Assembly (NCBI RefSeq): GCF_963924675.1 | Contig: NC_089226.1 | Coordinates: forward strand, 40,069,124 to 40,133,123 | Direction: 5' to 3' | From: Phocoena phocoena | Taxonomy: Eukaryota; Chordata; Mammalia; Artiodactyla; Phocoenidae | Length of the DNA: 64,000 bases | Shown here: positions 13,482-25,430 of the stretch, piece by piece | Layout of the letters: each line of letters begins with the position of its first letter | Position numbering within the stretch: the first letter of the stretch is position 1 | Position numbers and translations under genes: made by a program | The notes under the pieces: model-generated | Told to the model about the DNA's origin: nothing | Databases searched by the model: none | Seen by the model: the letters and a program-made list of their open reading frames with translations, nothing else

Positions 13482-13988
13482 TTTTATTAGTTTTCTGTTG
13501 CTGCCATGACAAATTATGACCGCCTTAGTGGGTTAAACAACACAAGCGTATTATCTTACACTTCCGTAGGTAAGTCAGAAGTCTGACACAGGTCTCATGG
13601 GGCTGAAATTAAGGCGTCAGCATGGCTGCATTTCTTTCTGTAGGCTCCGGGTCTGATCTTTTTCTTTACCTTTTCCAGCCTCCAGAAGCCACCCGTATTC
13701 CTGGGTTCACGGCCCCTTTCCTCCAGCTTCAAAGGCGGCAACATGGCATCTCTCTGACCTTCTTTAGCTTCGTTTCTCCATCTCTTCTGTGCCTCCTCTC
13801 CACTTTCAGGACCCTTGTGATTACACTGGGTCCACCTGAGTAATACAGGATACTGTCCCATCTTAAAGTCAGCTGATTAGCAACCCCAATTCCATCTGCA
13901 ACCTTCATTCTCCTTTGCCTGAATATGTTCACAGGTTCTGGGATTAGGAGACAGACGTCCTTGGGAGGCCTTTATTCTGCCGACCAGC
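13482..13988 (-). mobile_element. Diverged MaLR-type LTR, antisense
   Basis: It starts tattagttttctgttgctgc and contains gggttaaacaacacaagcg, the reverse of the MST/MLT1-type LTR end, and ends near ggcctttattctgccgacc. It is more diverged than the copies at 27341 and 40025. Confidence 0.65.
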
Positions 13989-14142
13989 ATTGCTCACCTA
14001 CCTTCTTACACTTCTGCTGAGAAATTGGATGCTTTTCTGATTCCCAGTTCTATGCATGCAACCCAAGTTTACCTACCTTAGGTAGAGGCCAAACAGGTGA
14101 GTCAAAAGAGTCAAAAGACTCTAATAAGAATCACTACTTCTG

Positions 14143-14478
14143 GGACTTCCCTGGTGGCGCACTGATTAAGAATCCATCTGCCAGTGCAGGGGACACGGGT
14201 TCGAGCCCTGGTCCGGGAAGATCCCGCATGCTGCAGAGCAACTAAGCCCGTGGGCCACAACTACTGAGCCCACATGTCCCAACTACTGAAGCCCACACAC
14301 CTAGAGCCCGTGCTCCACAACAAGAGAAGCCACTGCAATGAGAAGCCTGAGCACTGCAATGAAGAGTAGCCCCTGTTTGCCGCAACTAGAGAAAGCCCGC
14401 GTGCAGCAATGAAGACCCAAAGCAGGCAAAATTTTTTAAAATGTTTAAAAAAGAATAAGTCTCTTTAAAAAAACAAAA
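14143..14478 (+). mobile_element. CHR-type SINE, long form
   Basis: Starts gggacttccctggtggcgca, includes ggttcgagccctggtccggg, and ends in an A-rich tail after gaagacccaaagcaggc. Target duplication gaatcactacttctg (14128-14142) and gaaccactacttctg (14479-14493), one mismatch. Confidence 0.94.
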
Positions 14479-14493
14479 GAACCACTACTTCTG

Positions 14494-15319
14494 CATCTGT
14501 CAAGTATTTAATATTGGCACCAACCTGTGTGATTCCCCCAGGGAGGTGATATTGCTTTGAGCTTATATTTTCACTGCGAGGAGGAGCTTCAGGTGCTTCC
14601 ACTGACACCGCTGTAACGTCCTCGTGTGTTGATTCTGCCAGTTGCTAAGTATTCTGACTGTTTCCTAGGAACTCAGGATTTAGCCACAGAATAAACTCAT
14701 GGACCCGGTATGAGTGGGACATAAGCCGCAATTCCATTTATCACTGACCTCCACAAGTCCCCACTCTCATCTATGAACCACAATGTCTTTTTTCATCTCT
14801 AAGAATTGATATGACCAAAAAGTCGGTGTCCAGTTATCTCCAAATGTGTACACTGGCCATTGCGTAAGCCCCTTTGGAGAAGGGCCGGATAATTGATTAA
14901 TGAGCTGAACCTGCTGATCGTTATAGTAACCATCCTTTCTGTGCCACTAAGAGTGAGTGCTACTACGTGGCTTCTGCCACCCCAGAATCCAATCCCATGA
15001 ACCTCACTGGAATCAGGAAGCATCCTCATATTCGTTTCTGATGCATGGAAGAAATCCACTCTAGCACTTTTACATATGCCTGCATTTCCCTGGCTGTTGT
15101 GTTTCTCTATGTCAAGGATAGGTCTGAGCCCTCTCAGAGGACATATTTAGGGGTGAATGCATGGGTCACACCTGCCAAATCCACTTCAATATTACCATCT
15201 CTCACAGTCTTTGCTTTACTCTTTCTAACTTATGCTTTATAATATCTCAAATTCTTTTGTCATAGAACACTATGGAGCCCAGAGACAATAGAAACCTAGC
15301 AAACAATTAAAACCATTCT
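14494..15319. other. Unique intergenic sequence
   Basis: No gene or recognisable repeat up to the L1 that begins near 15320. Confidence 0.45.
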
Positions 15320-17029
15320 CAAGGCTCCAAATAGCTAAAATTATCTTGAAAAATAAGAACAGTTTTGGAGCTCTCACACTTCCTGATTTTAAAACTTATT
15401 ATAAAGTTACAGAAATAAAAAAAAAAACTGTGATACTGGCATAAAGATAGTCATATAGATCAGTGGAATAGAATAAACCCTCACATATATGGTCAAGCGA
15501 TTTTCGACCAGGGTGCCGAGACTGAAGAAGGAAAGGAGTCTTTTCAACAAATGGTGTTAAGAAAACTGGATATCCATATGCAAAAGAAAGAAGTTGGACC
15601 CTTTCCTCATACAATATGCAAAAATCAATGCAAAATGGATCAATTACCTAAAGAGCTAAAGCTATAAAACTCTTAGAAGAAAACATAGGGGAAAAAAATC
15701 TTCACAGCATTGGATTTGGCATTGATTTCTTGGATTTGGCACCAAAAGCACAGATGAAAAAAGTTAAAATAGATAAATTAGACTATAGCAAAATTTAAAA
15801 TTTCTGTGTATCAAAGGAAACAACAGAGTAAAAAGGCAACCTTTAGAATGGAAAAATACTTGCAAATCATATATTTGATAAGGCATTAATATCTAGAATA
15901 TACAAAGAACTTCTACAACTCAACCACAACAATAACAAAATCCAATTTAAAAATGGGCAAAGGACTTGAATAGACATTACTCCAAAGAAGATATACAAAT
16001 GGCCAAAAAGCATATGAAAAGATTTTCAACATCACTTATCATGAGGGAAATGCAAATCAAAATCACAATGAGATACCACTGCACACCCATTAGGATGGCT
16101 ACTATCAAACAAAAGAAAACGAAAAACAGTGTTGGTGAGAATGTGGGGATGTTGTAACCATTGGACATGGTTGGTGGGAATGTAAAATGGAACAGCTGTT
16201 GTGGAAAACAGTATGGCAATTCCTCAAAAAATTAAAAATAGAATGCCATATGATCCAGCAATTCCACTTCTCGTTATATACCCAAAAAAATTGAAAGCAG
16301 GGTTTCAAAGAGATATTTGTACATCCATGTTCATAGCAGCATTTTTCACAAAAGCCAAAAGTAGAAGCAACCCAAATGTCCATCAATTGATGAATAGTAA
16401 ACAAAATGTGGTATATACACACAAAGAAATATTATTCAGCCTTGAAAAGGAAGGAAAGGGCTTCCCTGGTGGCGCAGTGGTTGGGAGTCTGCCCGCCGAT
16501 GCAGGGGATGTGGATTCGTGCCCCGGTCCGGGAGGATCCCACGTGCCATGGAGCGGCTGGACCCGTGAGCCATGGCCGCTGAGCCTGCGCGTCCAGAGCC
16601 TGTGCTCCGCAGCAGGAGAGGCCACGGTGGTGAGAGGCACACGTACCACAAAAAAAAAAAAAAAAAAAAAGGAAGGAAATTCTGTCACATGCTACAATAT
16701 GGATGAAACTTGAGGACATTATGCTCTGTGAAATAAGTCAGTAACAAAAAGACAAATCATGTATGATTTCACTTCTATGAGCTATACAGAGTAGTCAAAT
16801 TCATAGAGACAGAAAGGGCAAAGGAGGTAACCAGAGGCTGGGAAGAGGAGAGAATGTGGAGTTGTTTAACAGGTACGGAGTTTCAGTTTTGCAAGAATGG
16901 AAAAAAGTTCTGGAGGTTGGTTGTACAACAGTATAAATGTATTTAACATGACTTAACTGTATACTTAAAAATAGTTAAGGCGGTAAATACTATGTTATAT
17001 GTATTTTAACCACAATTAAAAAAAAAAAA
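15320..17029 (+). mobile_element. 5'-truncated L1 with ORF2 remnant, split by SINE
   Basis: Sense L1 sequence runs from the end of the reverse-transcriptase part of ORF2 to an A-rich tail ending near 17029. Broken frames still read L1 ORF2 C-terminal motifs such as [19 protein letters not shown] and RMPYDPAIPLLVIYPKK. Many stops and shifts show an old copy. The left boundary is approximate. Confidence 0.85.
16458..16667 (+). mobile_element. CHR-type SINE, short form, nested in L1
   Basis: Starts gggcttccctggtggcgcag and ends in a run of A. Target duplication aaaggaaggaaa at 16446-16457 and 16668-16679, exact. Confidence 0.94.
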
Positions 17030-17840
17030 GAATGTAAGTTTCACATGAAAAACAAAAAGCCATTCTCAGTAGCCCAAGCTGAATCCACTGACTCTAGAAT
17101 CTCTGGTGTGTGTTCCCATGTTGATAAAGTCAGCCTAATCTACATTTTTATTCCTCCCTCCCTCTTCTAGCACTCTGGATTTCAATTATTTAAATCACGC
17201 AATTTGTTTGGCATGAAATATTTCCTCTGGGTTTGATGATGTCAGTGGCCCCTTATGGCCCCCTGGGATCTACAGGCAAATAGGAGGTAGTAGGGCTGGG
17301 TCTTGAAGAGACTTGACATTTCATTTCAAGGAATCCTCTGATGAGGTTAGTACCGGTCTGTAAGCAAGGGGGACCAGCTTCATCAGATGGAGAGGAGGAA
17401 CTGCTTCTTCATGCAAGAGGCTCAGTGAAGTTTGGGGTTATTGGAGTCATCTTAATCCCCCACAAACATTCCTATTCCAATTTTAGGTGCTGCCTTTCCC
17501 CAGTAAATGCCTTAACTTTCACATTAGAGAACAAATGAGGCTGTGAATTCAACCTATATTGAATTCAACTTATGTTCAACCTATGTCTGATTAACCACTG
17601 AATTAGCTACGCGAGCTCTGCAGTTTTGAGATATAGCAAATTCTTTTAGGGCAAGCATGGACTATTCCTCATTCTCTGATGTAACATCTTCATCCTGTCA
17701 TTTTCTTTTTAAAACTATTATAGCTGAGTTAGAAGCAGCCATCCCATCTCACAACTTGTCTATTTCTTATGTCCATTATAATGGTCAATCACCGAGGCCA
17801 CCAAAGCTTTGCAATTCATTCCAAGTGACTATGGTGGATC
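17030..17840. other. Unique intergenic sequence
   Basis: No gene or clear repeat recognised. Confidence 0.45.
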
Positions 17841-17848
17841 ACTTAAGT

Positions 17849-18186
17849 CAGGGGTCCCCAACCCCTGGGCCATGGACCACCAGTCCATGTCCTGTTAGGA
17901 ACCAGGCCACACAGCAGGAGGTGAGCGGCAGGCACGTGAGCAAAGCTTCGTCTGTATTTACAGCCGCTCCCCGTTGCTCACATTCTGCCTCCTGTCAGCA
18001 TTATGGTGAGCTGTATAATTATTTCATTATATATTACAATGTAATAATAGAAATAAAGTGCACAGTAAATGTAATGCCCTTGGATCATCCCGGAACCATC
18101 CCTCCCCGCCCCCACCCGCCCTGGTCCATGGAAAAACTGTCTTCCACGAAACTGGTTCCTGGTGCCAAAAAGGTTGGGGATTGCTG
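17849..18186 (-). mobile_element. MER1-type hAT-Charlie nonautonomous DNA transposon
   Basis: The ends are inverted repeats: caggggtccccaacccctgg on the left and ggttggggattgctg on the right. The internal stretch tataattatttcattatata and the GC-rich ccatggaccaccagtccatg match MER1A as I recall it. It is flanked by an 8-bp duplication, acttaagt (17841-17848) and atttaagt (18187-18194), typical of hAT elements. At 338 bp it has no transposase. Confidence 0.85.
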
Positions 18187-18367
18187 ATTTAAGTGACTGC
18201 TCAACCAAAGCATGCTCTGGAACAGCTGAGCCTCTTCCTGTGATGCTAAACCAATCCTCATTGCCTTCAAACCAATGAAACGAGATAATGAATTCTGGAT
18301 TCCCATTCCCTTGAAAGTCTGTAGCCTGCCACCATTTCTGGAACAAAAATTCTTTTGATTCAAGCAT

Positions 18368-18555
18368 TTAAAAAAATTTATTGAAGTATAGTTGATTTAC
18401 AATGTTATGTTAATTTCTGCTGTACAGCAAAGTGACTAAGTCATACATATATATATATATTTTTTTTCATATTCTTTTCCATTATGGTTTATCACAGGAT
18501 ATTGAATATAGTTCCCTGTGATATACAGTAGGACCTTGTTTACAATTTTTTTATT
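18368..18555 (-). mobile_element. Antisense L1 3' UTR fragment
   Basis: The reversed L1 tail ttattgaagtatagttgatt is followed by gctgtacagcaaagtgac and attatggtttatcacaggat. Ends are approximate. Confidence 0.8.
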
Positions 18556-18623
18556 AATCAATGTTCTTTGTTACAGAAAACATATCCCACTCTATCTAGT
18601 TTAAATCACTGGAAGAGCTCTTT

Positions 18624-18824
18624 TTTTTTTTTTGCGGTACGCGGGCCTCTCACTGTTGTGGCCTCTCCCGTCGTGGAGCACAGGCTCCGGACACGCAGGC
18701 CCAGCGGCCATGGCCCACGGGCCCAGCCGCTCCGCGGCACGCGGGATCCTCCCGGACCGGGGCACGAACCTGCGTCCTCTGCATCGGCAGGCGGACTCTC
18801 AACCACTGCGCCACCAGGGAAGCC
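18624..18824 (-). mobile_element. CHR-type SINE, short form
   Basis: Starts with a T tract and gcggtacgcgggcctctcac, ends cagggaagcc. Target duplication ctggaagagctcttt at 18609-18623 and 18825-18839, exact. Confidence 0.95.
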
Positions 18825-19084
18825 CTGGAAGAGCTCTTTGACCTTCACATAGTTCACTTCTGCCTTTCAGGTATCTGTGTATCTGCTTTTCAGAACCTGG
18901 GTCACATGAAGATTGCTAATTGCAAGCGTTATAGAATATGTAATTCTTAAAAAAGCATTCCAGGCTCTGTAGTATAAGAAAGCGTTGGAATGGACGTCAA
19001 AATGAACCAGCCTGATGTACCTCATGTAGCAAAGATCCATAGGAAGTAATCTCTCTTGGTCTTTGAAAGTCTAAAAATTACTTT

Positions 19085-21460
19085 ATTATCACTCTGAAAT
19101 GATAGTTTAGCTGTATAAAGAATAGCAGGTTGACATATTTTCCCTCAACACTTTGAGGATATTATTCTACTGTTTCTGACATATATTGTTAGTGATAAGG
19201 AGTCTTCTGTTAGAATGTCTTTTCTTTGTGGGTAGCTTTAAAGATTTTTATCTTTGATGTTTTTTGAACTTTTGCTACTAAGTATCTAGATGTATATTTG
19301 TTTTTAATTATTCTATTTAGAACTGTCTAATCTTTCACCATAAGGATTTATGTCTTTTCTTCAGTTCTGAAAAATTACCTGGCAATATCATATTAAATAT
19401 TATCTATCCCCATTTTCTCTTTTTCTCACCGTATAACTCTTGCTTGCCATTCATTAGAACTTCTTATTAGATCCTCTTTGAGTCTTAGTTTCCCTTTCAT
19501 AGTTTTCATCTCATTTCTGTTTTCCATCTTATATGCTTTCCAGAGGTCTTTTAATTCACCATTTCTCTTTAGCTGAATCTAGTCAAGCATTTATTGTATT
19601 TTTTTAAATTTAAATGACTCTTATTCCTAGTGTGACTACATGCTCCTTTTTGAGATATAACTGCACTTTTCTCTTAATGTCTTCTCTTAGTATTATGGAC
19701 ACTATTCTTCCCTTTATCTTTTTGAACAGGTTAGTGATTCTTATGGCAAAGTCCGTCAGAGGTTGAGCTAATATCTTTGGCTGCAAATCTTCCTGTTTGT
19801 TGTACCTGCTAACTCTCCTTTATGAGGGTGGATTTCCTTACGTGTTGTGTCATTTTTGCCTAGGAGCTCATGTTTAGCAGAAGTTGTTTTCTGGAGAAGT
19901 GCTGTGGAAATGCCAGGCATATGCATTATCCTGAGGAATGGGTTAACATTTGCCTCTGTTGGGGGCCCCTGAATTTCAGATGAATTGTTTCATTGTGGTT
20001 TAATCAAACTTTATTTTTTGACTCCATCATAATTTTAAAATGCATTCATTGATATAATAATCCCCTATCTTTGGATGAAAGTTTGGAAAGTCTCTATGCC
20101 TTTTAAAAATAAACTTTTAGGGCTTCCCTGGTGGTGCAGTGGTTGAGCGTCCGCCTGCTGATGCAGGGGACACGGGTTCGTGCCCCGGTCCGGGAAGATC
20201 CCACATGCTGCAGAGCGGCTGGGTCTGTGAGCCATGGCCGCTGAGCCTGCGTGTCCGGACCCTGTGCTCTGCAACGGGAGAGGCCACAACAGTGAGAGGC
20301 CTGCGTACCGCAAAAAATAAAAAAAATAAAAAAAAAAAATAAACTTTTATCTTTTAAAATAGTTTTAGATTTACAGAAAAATTGTGAAAAGCATACAGAG
20401 AATCCTCTTCTACTCCACATCTAATTTCCAGTATTAGAAACATCCTATATTAGTATGGTAGATGTATCACAAGTAATGAACTAATATTGATACATTGTTA
20501 TTAACTAAAGTTCATACTTTATTCAAATTTCCTTAATTTTTACCTAATGTGCCTTGTCTGCTGCAGGATCCCGCTCAGGATAGCACATTATAGTCATCAT
20601 GTCTTCTTAGTCTCCTCTAGACTGTGACAGTTTCATAGACTTTCCTTGTTTTTTGATGATGATTTCCTTGTTTTTGACTTTGAGGAGTACTGGTCAGGTT
20701 TTTTGAAGAATGTCCCTCAACTGAGATTTGTGTGATGTTTTTCTCATGATTAGACTGGGGTTTGGGGAAGGAGGTAAGGTGCTATTTTCATCCTATCATA
20801 TCAGAGGTACATATTAAGAACATGAATTGTATCACTATTGGCATTAAACCTGATCACCAGGCTGAGGTACTGTTTCTCATGTCCCCCCCGCCTCCACCAC
20901 CCCTTTTTATACTTTACTCTTTGGAAGGAAGTCACCATGTACAGACCACACTTGAGGAGAGGAGTTATGCTCTGCCTCCTTGAAGATGAAGTAGCTGCAT
21001 AAGTTATTTGGAATTCTGCTTTGCAGGAGATCTGTCTCTCCTTTCCCATTTATTTATTTATTCACTCATTTGTTAACGTCATGGACTCATGGATATTTAT
21101 TGTATATTTCAGGTTACAATCTATTACTACCTTATTTATGTTGCTTCCCAAATTGTTCCAGTTTTGGCCATTGGAAACTCTTTCAGTTGGCTCCTGTATC
21201 CACTTGATATACCCCCATCAATGTGGGTCTTTTTAAAAGTACTTTCTTACTTTCTGTTATTATAAGATATGCTAGGATCATCTTGTTTATTTCCTGCCCC
21301 AGGCTTAGAATCAGCTAATTCTCCAAGTATTCTGGTTCATTTTTTTGGAGAATGGTATTAGAAACCAAGCTTTGGGTGCTAGGGGTGCCCATTGTTACTG
21401 GAGTGTCTTTAGACCTTCCAGGACCTCTCAGTTAGAAGAGTGAGGAAATAAACACATGTA
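19085..21460. mobile_element. Old L1M-type 3' sequence, interrupted by a SINE
   Basis: Segments such as gattagactggggtttgggg, ggaattctgctttgcaggag and ttggccattggaaactcttt resemble 3' ends of ancient L1 (L1MC/D/E) elements as I recall them. The part before 20100 is a less certain L1-like AT-rich stretch. Orientation and exact limits cannot be set by eye. Confidence 0.5.
20120..20334 (+). mobile_element. CHR-type SINE, short form
   Basis: Starts gggcttccctggtggtgcag and ends with an A-rich tail. Target duplication aaaaataaactttta at 20105-20119 and 20335-20349, exact. Confidence 0.95.
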
Positions 21461-22305
21461 TACTAACCTTGTATATGTACGCATATCTATAAATATTTGT
21501 ATATATAACTATCTATACCTGTATTAAGGTAGACATGAGTTCATACTGATATCTCCAACTTTAATCCATTGCCAGATGGATCATTTTAGCCTCCTCTCCT
21601 TGTGTATATCCCTTGCATTGTAAACTCCCACTCCAACAGTGAGAAACCTGGCTGCCACCATCTGCCATCCTTTTACTTAACTGTGTAAGCAAAAGTGTGC
21701 ATGTATAGTAGTGAGGAGAGATAAGAGTCCTACCTTGATGAGGTGGCTTCATCCTCTCTGGTATGGGCAGATGGTTAGAGCCAACTTTTTCTTGTAGGTG
21801 CTCTCAAGGTCTCTGCAGAGACTTTCCAAGGGCTCTACCCATCAACCACAATCCTCAAAACAAAGGAGATGCATTTGATTCCCTGGAACACTCTGCCCTC
21901 AGCCTCTGGTTCACATGCTGTAGTTCATGCCCTTCCTCATAGCTCCAGCTCCACTGTCTTTCTCCCATGTGATTCATGTTTGTTCACAGAAAAACACTTG
22001 GCCATTCTCTTTCTATACATTAGAGCAATGCAGGCTATGCTAGCATGGCAGCCTTCTGTTGGCTACACTACCAAAGCAATGAGGTAAAGTCATTCCTTAT
22101 CCTGCTTTCTGTGATTGCCTGGAGCCAAGTCAGACACGTGTCCACAGTATCCTCAGACTCCAGGGGACACATATCAGGCTCTCAAGGAAGCTCCTTCATT
22201 AGGCTTGAGATGAAGAAAGTAAAATCTCACACTTCCCATCTGAAGCAGGGGTGGGGGGGTGGGGGGGAACTAATAGACAACAGCTCTCTTCAAATAATGT
22301 TTTTC

Positions 22306-22510
22306 AGGCTTCCCTGGTGGCGCAGTGGTTGGGGGTCTGCCTGCCAACGCAGGGGGCGTGGGTTCGTGCCCCAGTCCGGGAGGATCCTGCGTGCCGTGGA
22401 GCGGCTGGGCCCGTGAGCCATTGCCGCTGAGCCTGCACGTCCGGAACTTGTGCTCTGCAACGGGAGAGGCCACAGCAGTGAGAGGCCCGCGTACCGCAAA
22501 AAAAAAAAAA
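22306..22510 (+). mobile_element. CHR-type SINE, short form
   Basis: Starts aggcttccctggtggcgcag and ends in a run of A. The flanking gtttttc at 22299-22305 and 22511-22517 is a short target duplication. A G run (gtgggggggtgggggggg) lies just before it at about 22250-22267. Confidence 0.92.
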
Positions 22511-23073
22511 GTTTTTCTATAAATTTCTTCCCCTCTTCAAATCCAAGTCCTTTCTATATCCTTGATTTAGCTGAGGGATTCAAGAAGAGAAGGTATGGTT
22601 TGAGCTCTGTCTCACATTCACTTTGGCATTCATCTGATAGCCATAGAATTGGTTTCCCAGTGAAACCAAAACCAGAAGGGTCCAACTTTAACAACTTCTT
22701 ATGTAACATAAGAATCAGAGATTCAAGGAATCAGAGGCTTCTAGCCTTGACAGAGCACAGGTACTCAACCCAGACATAGTCACTTCAAAGAAAGCTCTGT
22801 CTAGAGCTAAACCTCAAAAATGCTATATGTGATCTTACACACTCAAAGTAATTTTATCAGCCAGAGGCTTGGTTTTCTTTCTGAGGGGAGCTGAAATCTC
22901 TTCACTCCCTTATTATACAAAGTTTTGCTGATGTGCTTTTTCTCACCTAAATTTTTTTTTTTTTTTAATTTCCTTACCTCTCCCAGGCCCTAAGGGTATT
23001 TGTTAGGTCATCACTTTAGAACTTCTTGTTCCTTCTTGCAGATCCAGGCTATAGAAAACAATTTTTTTTAAAA

Positions 23074-23228
23074 CTGAAGTCTCATCCTGCAACCATGTTA
23101 AATCAGTAATTCATTCTAGTAGATATTTATATATGTGTGTGTGTGTGTGTGTCTGAAGTCTCATCCTGCAACCATGCTAAATCAGTAATTCATTCTAATA
23201 GATATTTTTATGTGTGTGTGTGTATATG

Positions 23229-23231
<3 letters not shown>
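23074..23231 (+). repeat. 79-bp tandem duplication with TG/TA tails
   Basis: A unit starting ctgaagtctcatcctgcaac occurs at 23074 and again at 23153, 79 bp apart. Both copies run through aatcagtaattcattcta and end in a (TG)n stretch. Confidence 0.93.

Positions 23232-23264
<33 letters not shown>
23231..23264. repeat. (TA)n microsatellite
   Basis: About 16 TA units lie immediately after the second duplicated unit and before an L1 fragment. Confidence 0.95.
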
Positions 23265-23267
<3 letters not shown>

Positions 23268-24150
23268 TGCTTTAGAATTGTCTCTGTACATGATCATGTC
23301 ATCTGCAAAAAAAGACAGTTTGACTTCTTTCTAATCTATATAACTTTTATATTTTTTCCTTGTCTTATTGTACTAACTAGATTTTCCTGTACAATAGTGA
23401 ATAGAAGTGGTGAGCATGGATTTCAGATGTTGTATTTTCCAGTTTTAAAATTTTCACTTCCGGATTTTGGCCATCCGAATAGGTGTGTAGTGGTAACTCT
23501 CATTGTTGTTTGGATTTGCATTTCCCTGATGACAAAGGATTTGGAGCATCTTTTCATATGCTTATTTTCCATCTGCATATCTTCTTCAGTAAGGTGTCTG
23601 TTGAGGTCTTTGGCCCAGTTTTTAATCGGGTTGTTTGTTTTCTTATTGTTGAGTTTTAAGAGTTTTAACAGTCCTTTATCAGATGTCCTTTTCAAATATT
23701 TTCTCCCAGTCTGTGACTTGTCTTCTTATTCTCTTGACATTATCTTTTGCAGAGCAGAAGTTGTTTTAAATAATTTAGTCCCATTTTAATAATTTTTATC
23801 TTCAAGAGCAATTGCCTGAACTTTTTATGCCACCAGTACAGATATCCCATCCTTCTCCTGTTTGATTGTTTTTTATAATTTCTATTTGTTTGTTGAGATT
23901 ATCAATATGTTCATTCATTTTGAGTATATTTTCGTATAAAATAATTGAGTAATTATAATAGTGGTGGCTTTAAAGTTCCTTGTCTGCTAATTGGAACATC
24001 TAGGTCATCTCAGAACTGGTTTCTATCGCCTGATTTTTCTCTAGCATATGGGCTACATTTTTCTGTTTCTTTGCTTTCCTATTGATTTTAGATTGATTGC
24101 ACACTGGATACCATGATGCTATGTTGAAAAGACTCTGATTTTATGTTTCT
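23265..24150 (-). mobile_element. Antisense L1 ORF2 fragments
   Basis: The first part (to about 23410) is the reversed reverse-transcriptase region (gatcatgtcatctgcaaa). The second reads on the minus strand as [20 protein letters not shown] and [14 protein letters not shown], typical of the ORF2 C-terminus. The two parts are not contiguous in an intact L1, so there is a deletion or two insertions. The right boundary is uncertain. Confidence 0.75.
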
Positions 24151-25040
24151 CTGAAGGATATTATTTTTCTTATTTTGGTCTAGCAGGCAGTTAACTTGAT
24201 ATACCCTGTGGTGGGCAGCAGCTGAAATCTTTTCTCAATGCCCCCAACTCCCACCCACTGCTTATCAGCTGAGTTCTCTGGGGCCTCCCTAACACGTGTA
24301 TAGTTTAGTGGTCTGCCAAGAATTTTGGCTCAGTTTATATTAAGATTTTGTGGCTTACGCCTTCTGCAGCTTCTTCTCCACAGTTTCTCCCCCTAGCTTT
24401 CCAGGCACTCCACAAGCTCTGAGCTTTGTCTTGTGCTATCTCAAGGAGTAAGGCTCTGGCTTTCTGCCACCCCAAGTTTCCTGCATATTGGGGAATTTCT
24501 GTAGACAAAAAGCCTCAAGTTTCCAAATCACACCATTTGTAATTGTTGTATTTTAAGAGTGGACCCTTGTCCAGTTTGTACGTGCTTTTTGTCCCTTTCC
24601 AATGCTTTCATATAGATGTTTCAAAATATTTTCCCAGATTTTTAGTTGTTGCTAAGAGAGATTAACCTAAGCAAGCTATTACTGCCATAGCCAGTCTGAA
24701 TGAGTTTCTAAGGTTGTTTCTCAGCCTAGGCTTTCCATACCCCAAGAGCAGTATGAATGCGGCCCCATATCCAGGTATAGAGCTAGGTTAGATTTCTGAT
24801 TTCTTGTAACTCTATTTTCCACCCATGGTCCATAAGTGGGAAGCTTCTATAGCACTTCCCCTGGCCAATCAGTATTCTAGTTCCACTTCTACCATTCAAC
24901 CTGATAGCAGCCACTTACAGGCTTGCAGCTTTAGGCAGAAAGTTCCAGTCCTGAGCCACCCCCTCCCCTGCTCCATGAATGCGGCCTTCATATTCACAAT
25001 GGCAGTACAACCTCAGCATTTAAAACGTCTATTCAATCTT
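24151..25040. other. Unassigned intergenic sequence
   Basis: Possibly old L1-derived at its left end; no gene recognised. Confidence 0.4.
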
Positions 25041-25410
25041 TTTCTTTTATTTATTTTTTGGTTGCGTTGGGTCTTAGTTGCGGCATGCGAGATCTTTCCT
25101 TATGGCGCACAGGCTCTTTGTTGCGGCGCGCAGACTTCTCTCTAGTTGTGGCATGCGGGTATTCTCTCTGTAGCTGCAGAGCGTGGCGTGCAGGCTCCAG
25201 GGTGCGTGGGCTCTGTAGTTTGGGCACGTGGGCTCTCTCATTGAGGCACACGGGCTCAGTAGTTGTGGTGCGCGGGCTTCTCTCTAGTTGTGACACGGGC
25301 TTAGTTGCCCGGGGCATATGGGATCTTAGTTCCCCGACCAGGGATCGAACCAGCGTCCCCCTGCATTGAAAGGCGGATTTTTAACCACTGGACCACCAAG
25401 GAAGTCCCCG
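25041..25410 (-). mobile_element. CHR-type SINE, long diverged form
   Basis: A T-rich tail leads into ttttggttgcgttgggtctt and the element ends aaggaagtcccc. The head reads accagggatcgaaccagcg, an older variant than most copies here. A 20-bp duplication, taaaacgtctattcaatctt (25021-25040), recurs at 25411-25430 with two mismatches. It is 370 bp, longer than usual. Confidence 0.92.
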
Positions 25411-25430
25411 TAAAATGTATATTCAATCTT

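Noticed and set aside
14143..14478. tRNA gene from the B-box-like ggttcgagccc
   Set aside because: The match belongs to the tRNA-derived SINE head; there is no cloverleaf with a proper acceptor stem.
25058..25369. 103-residue + strand open frame
   Set aside because: It lies wholly within a long antisense SINE with a 20-bp target duplication.
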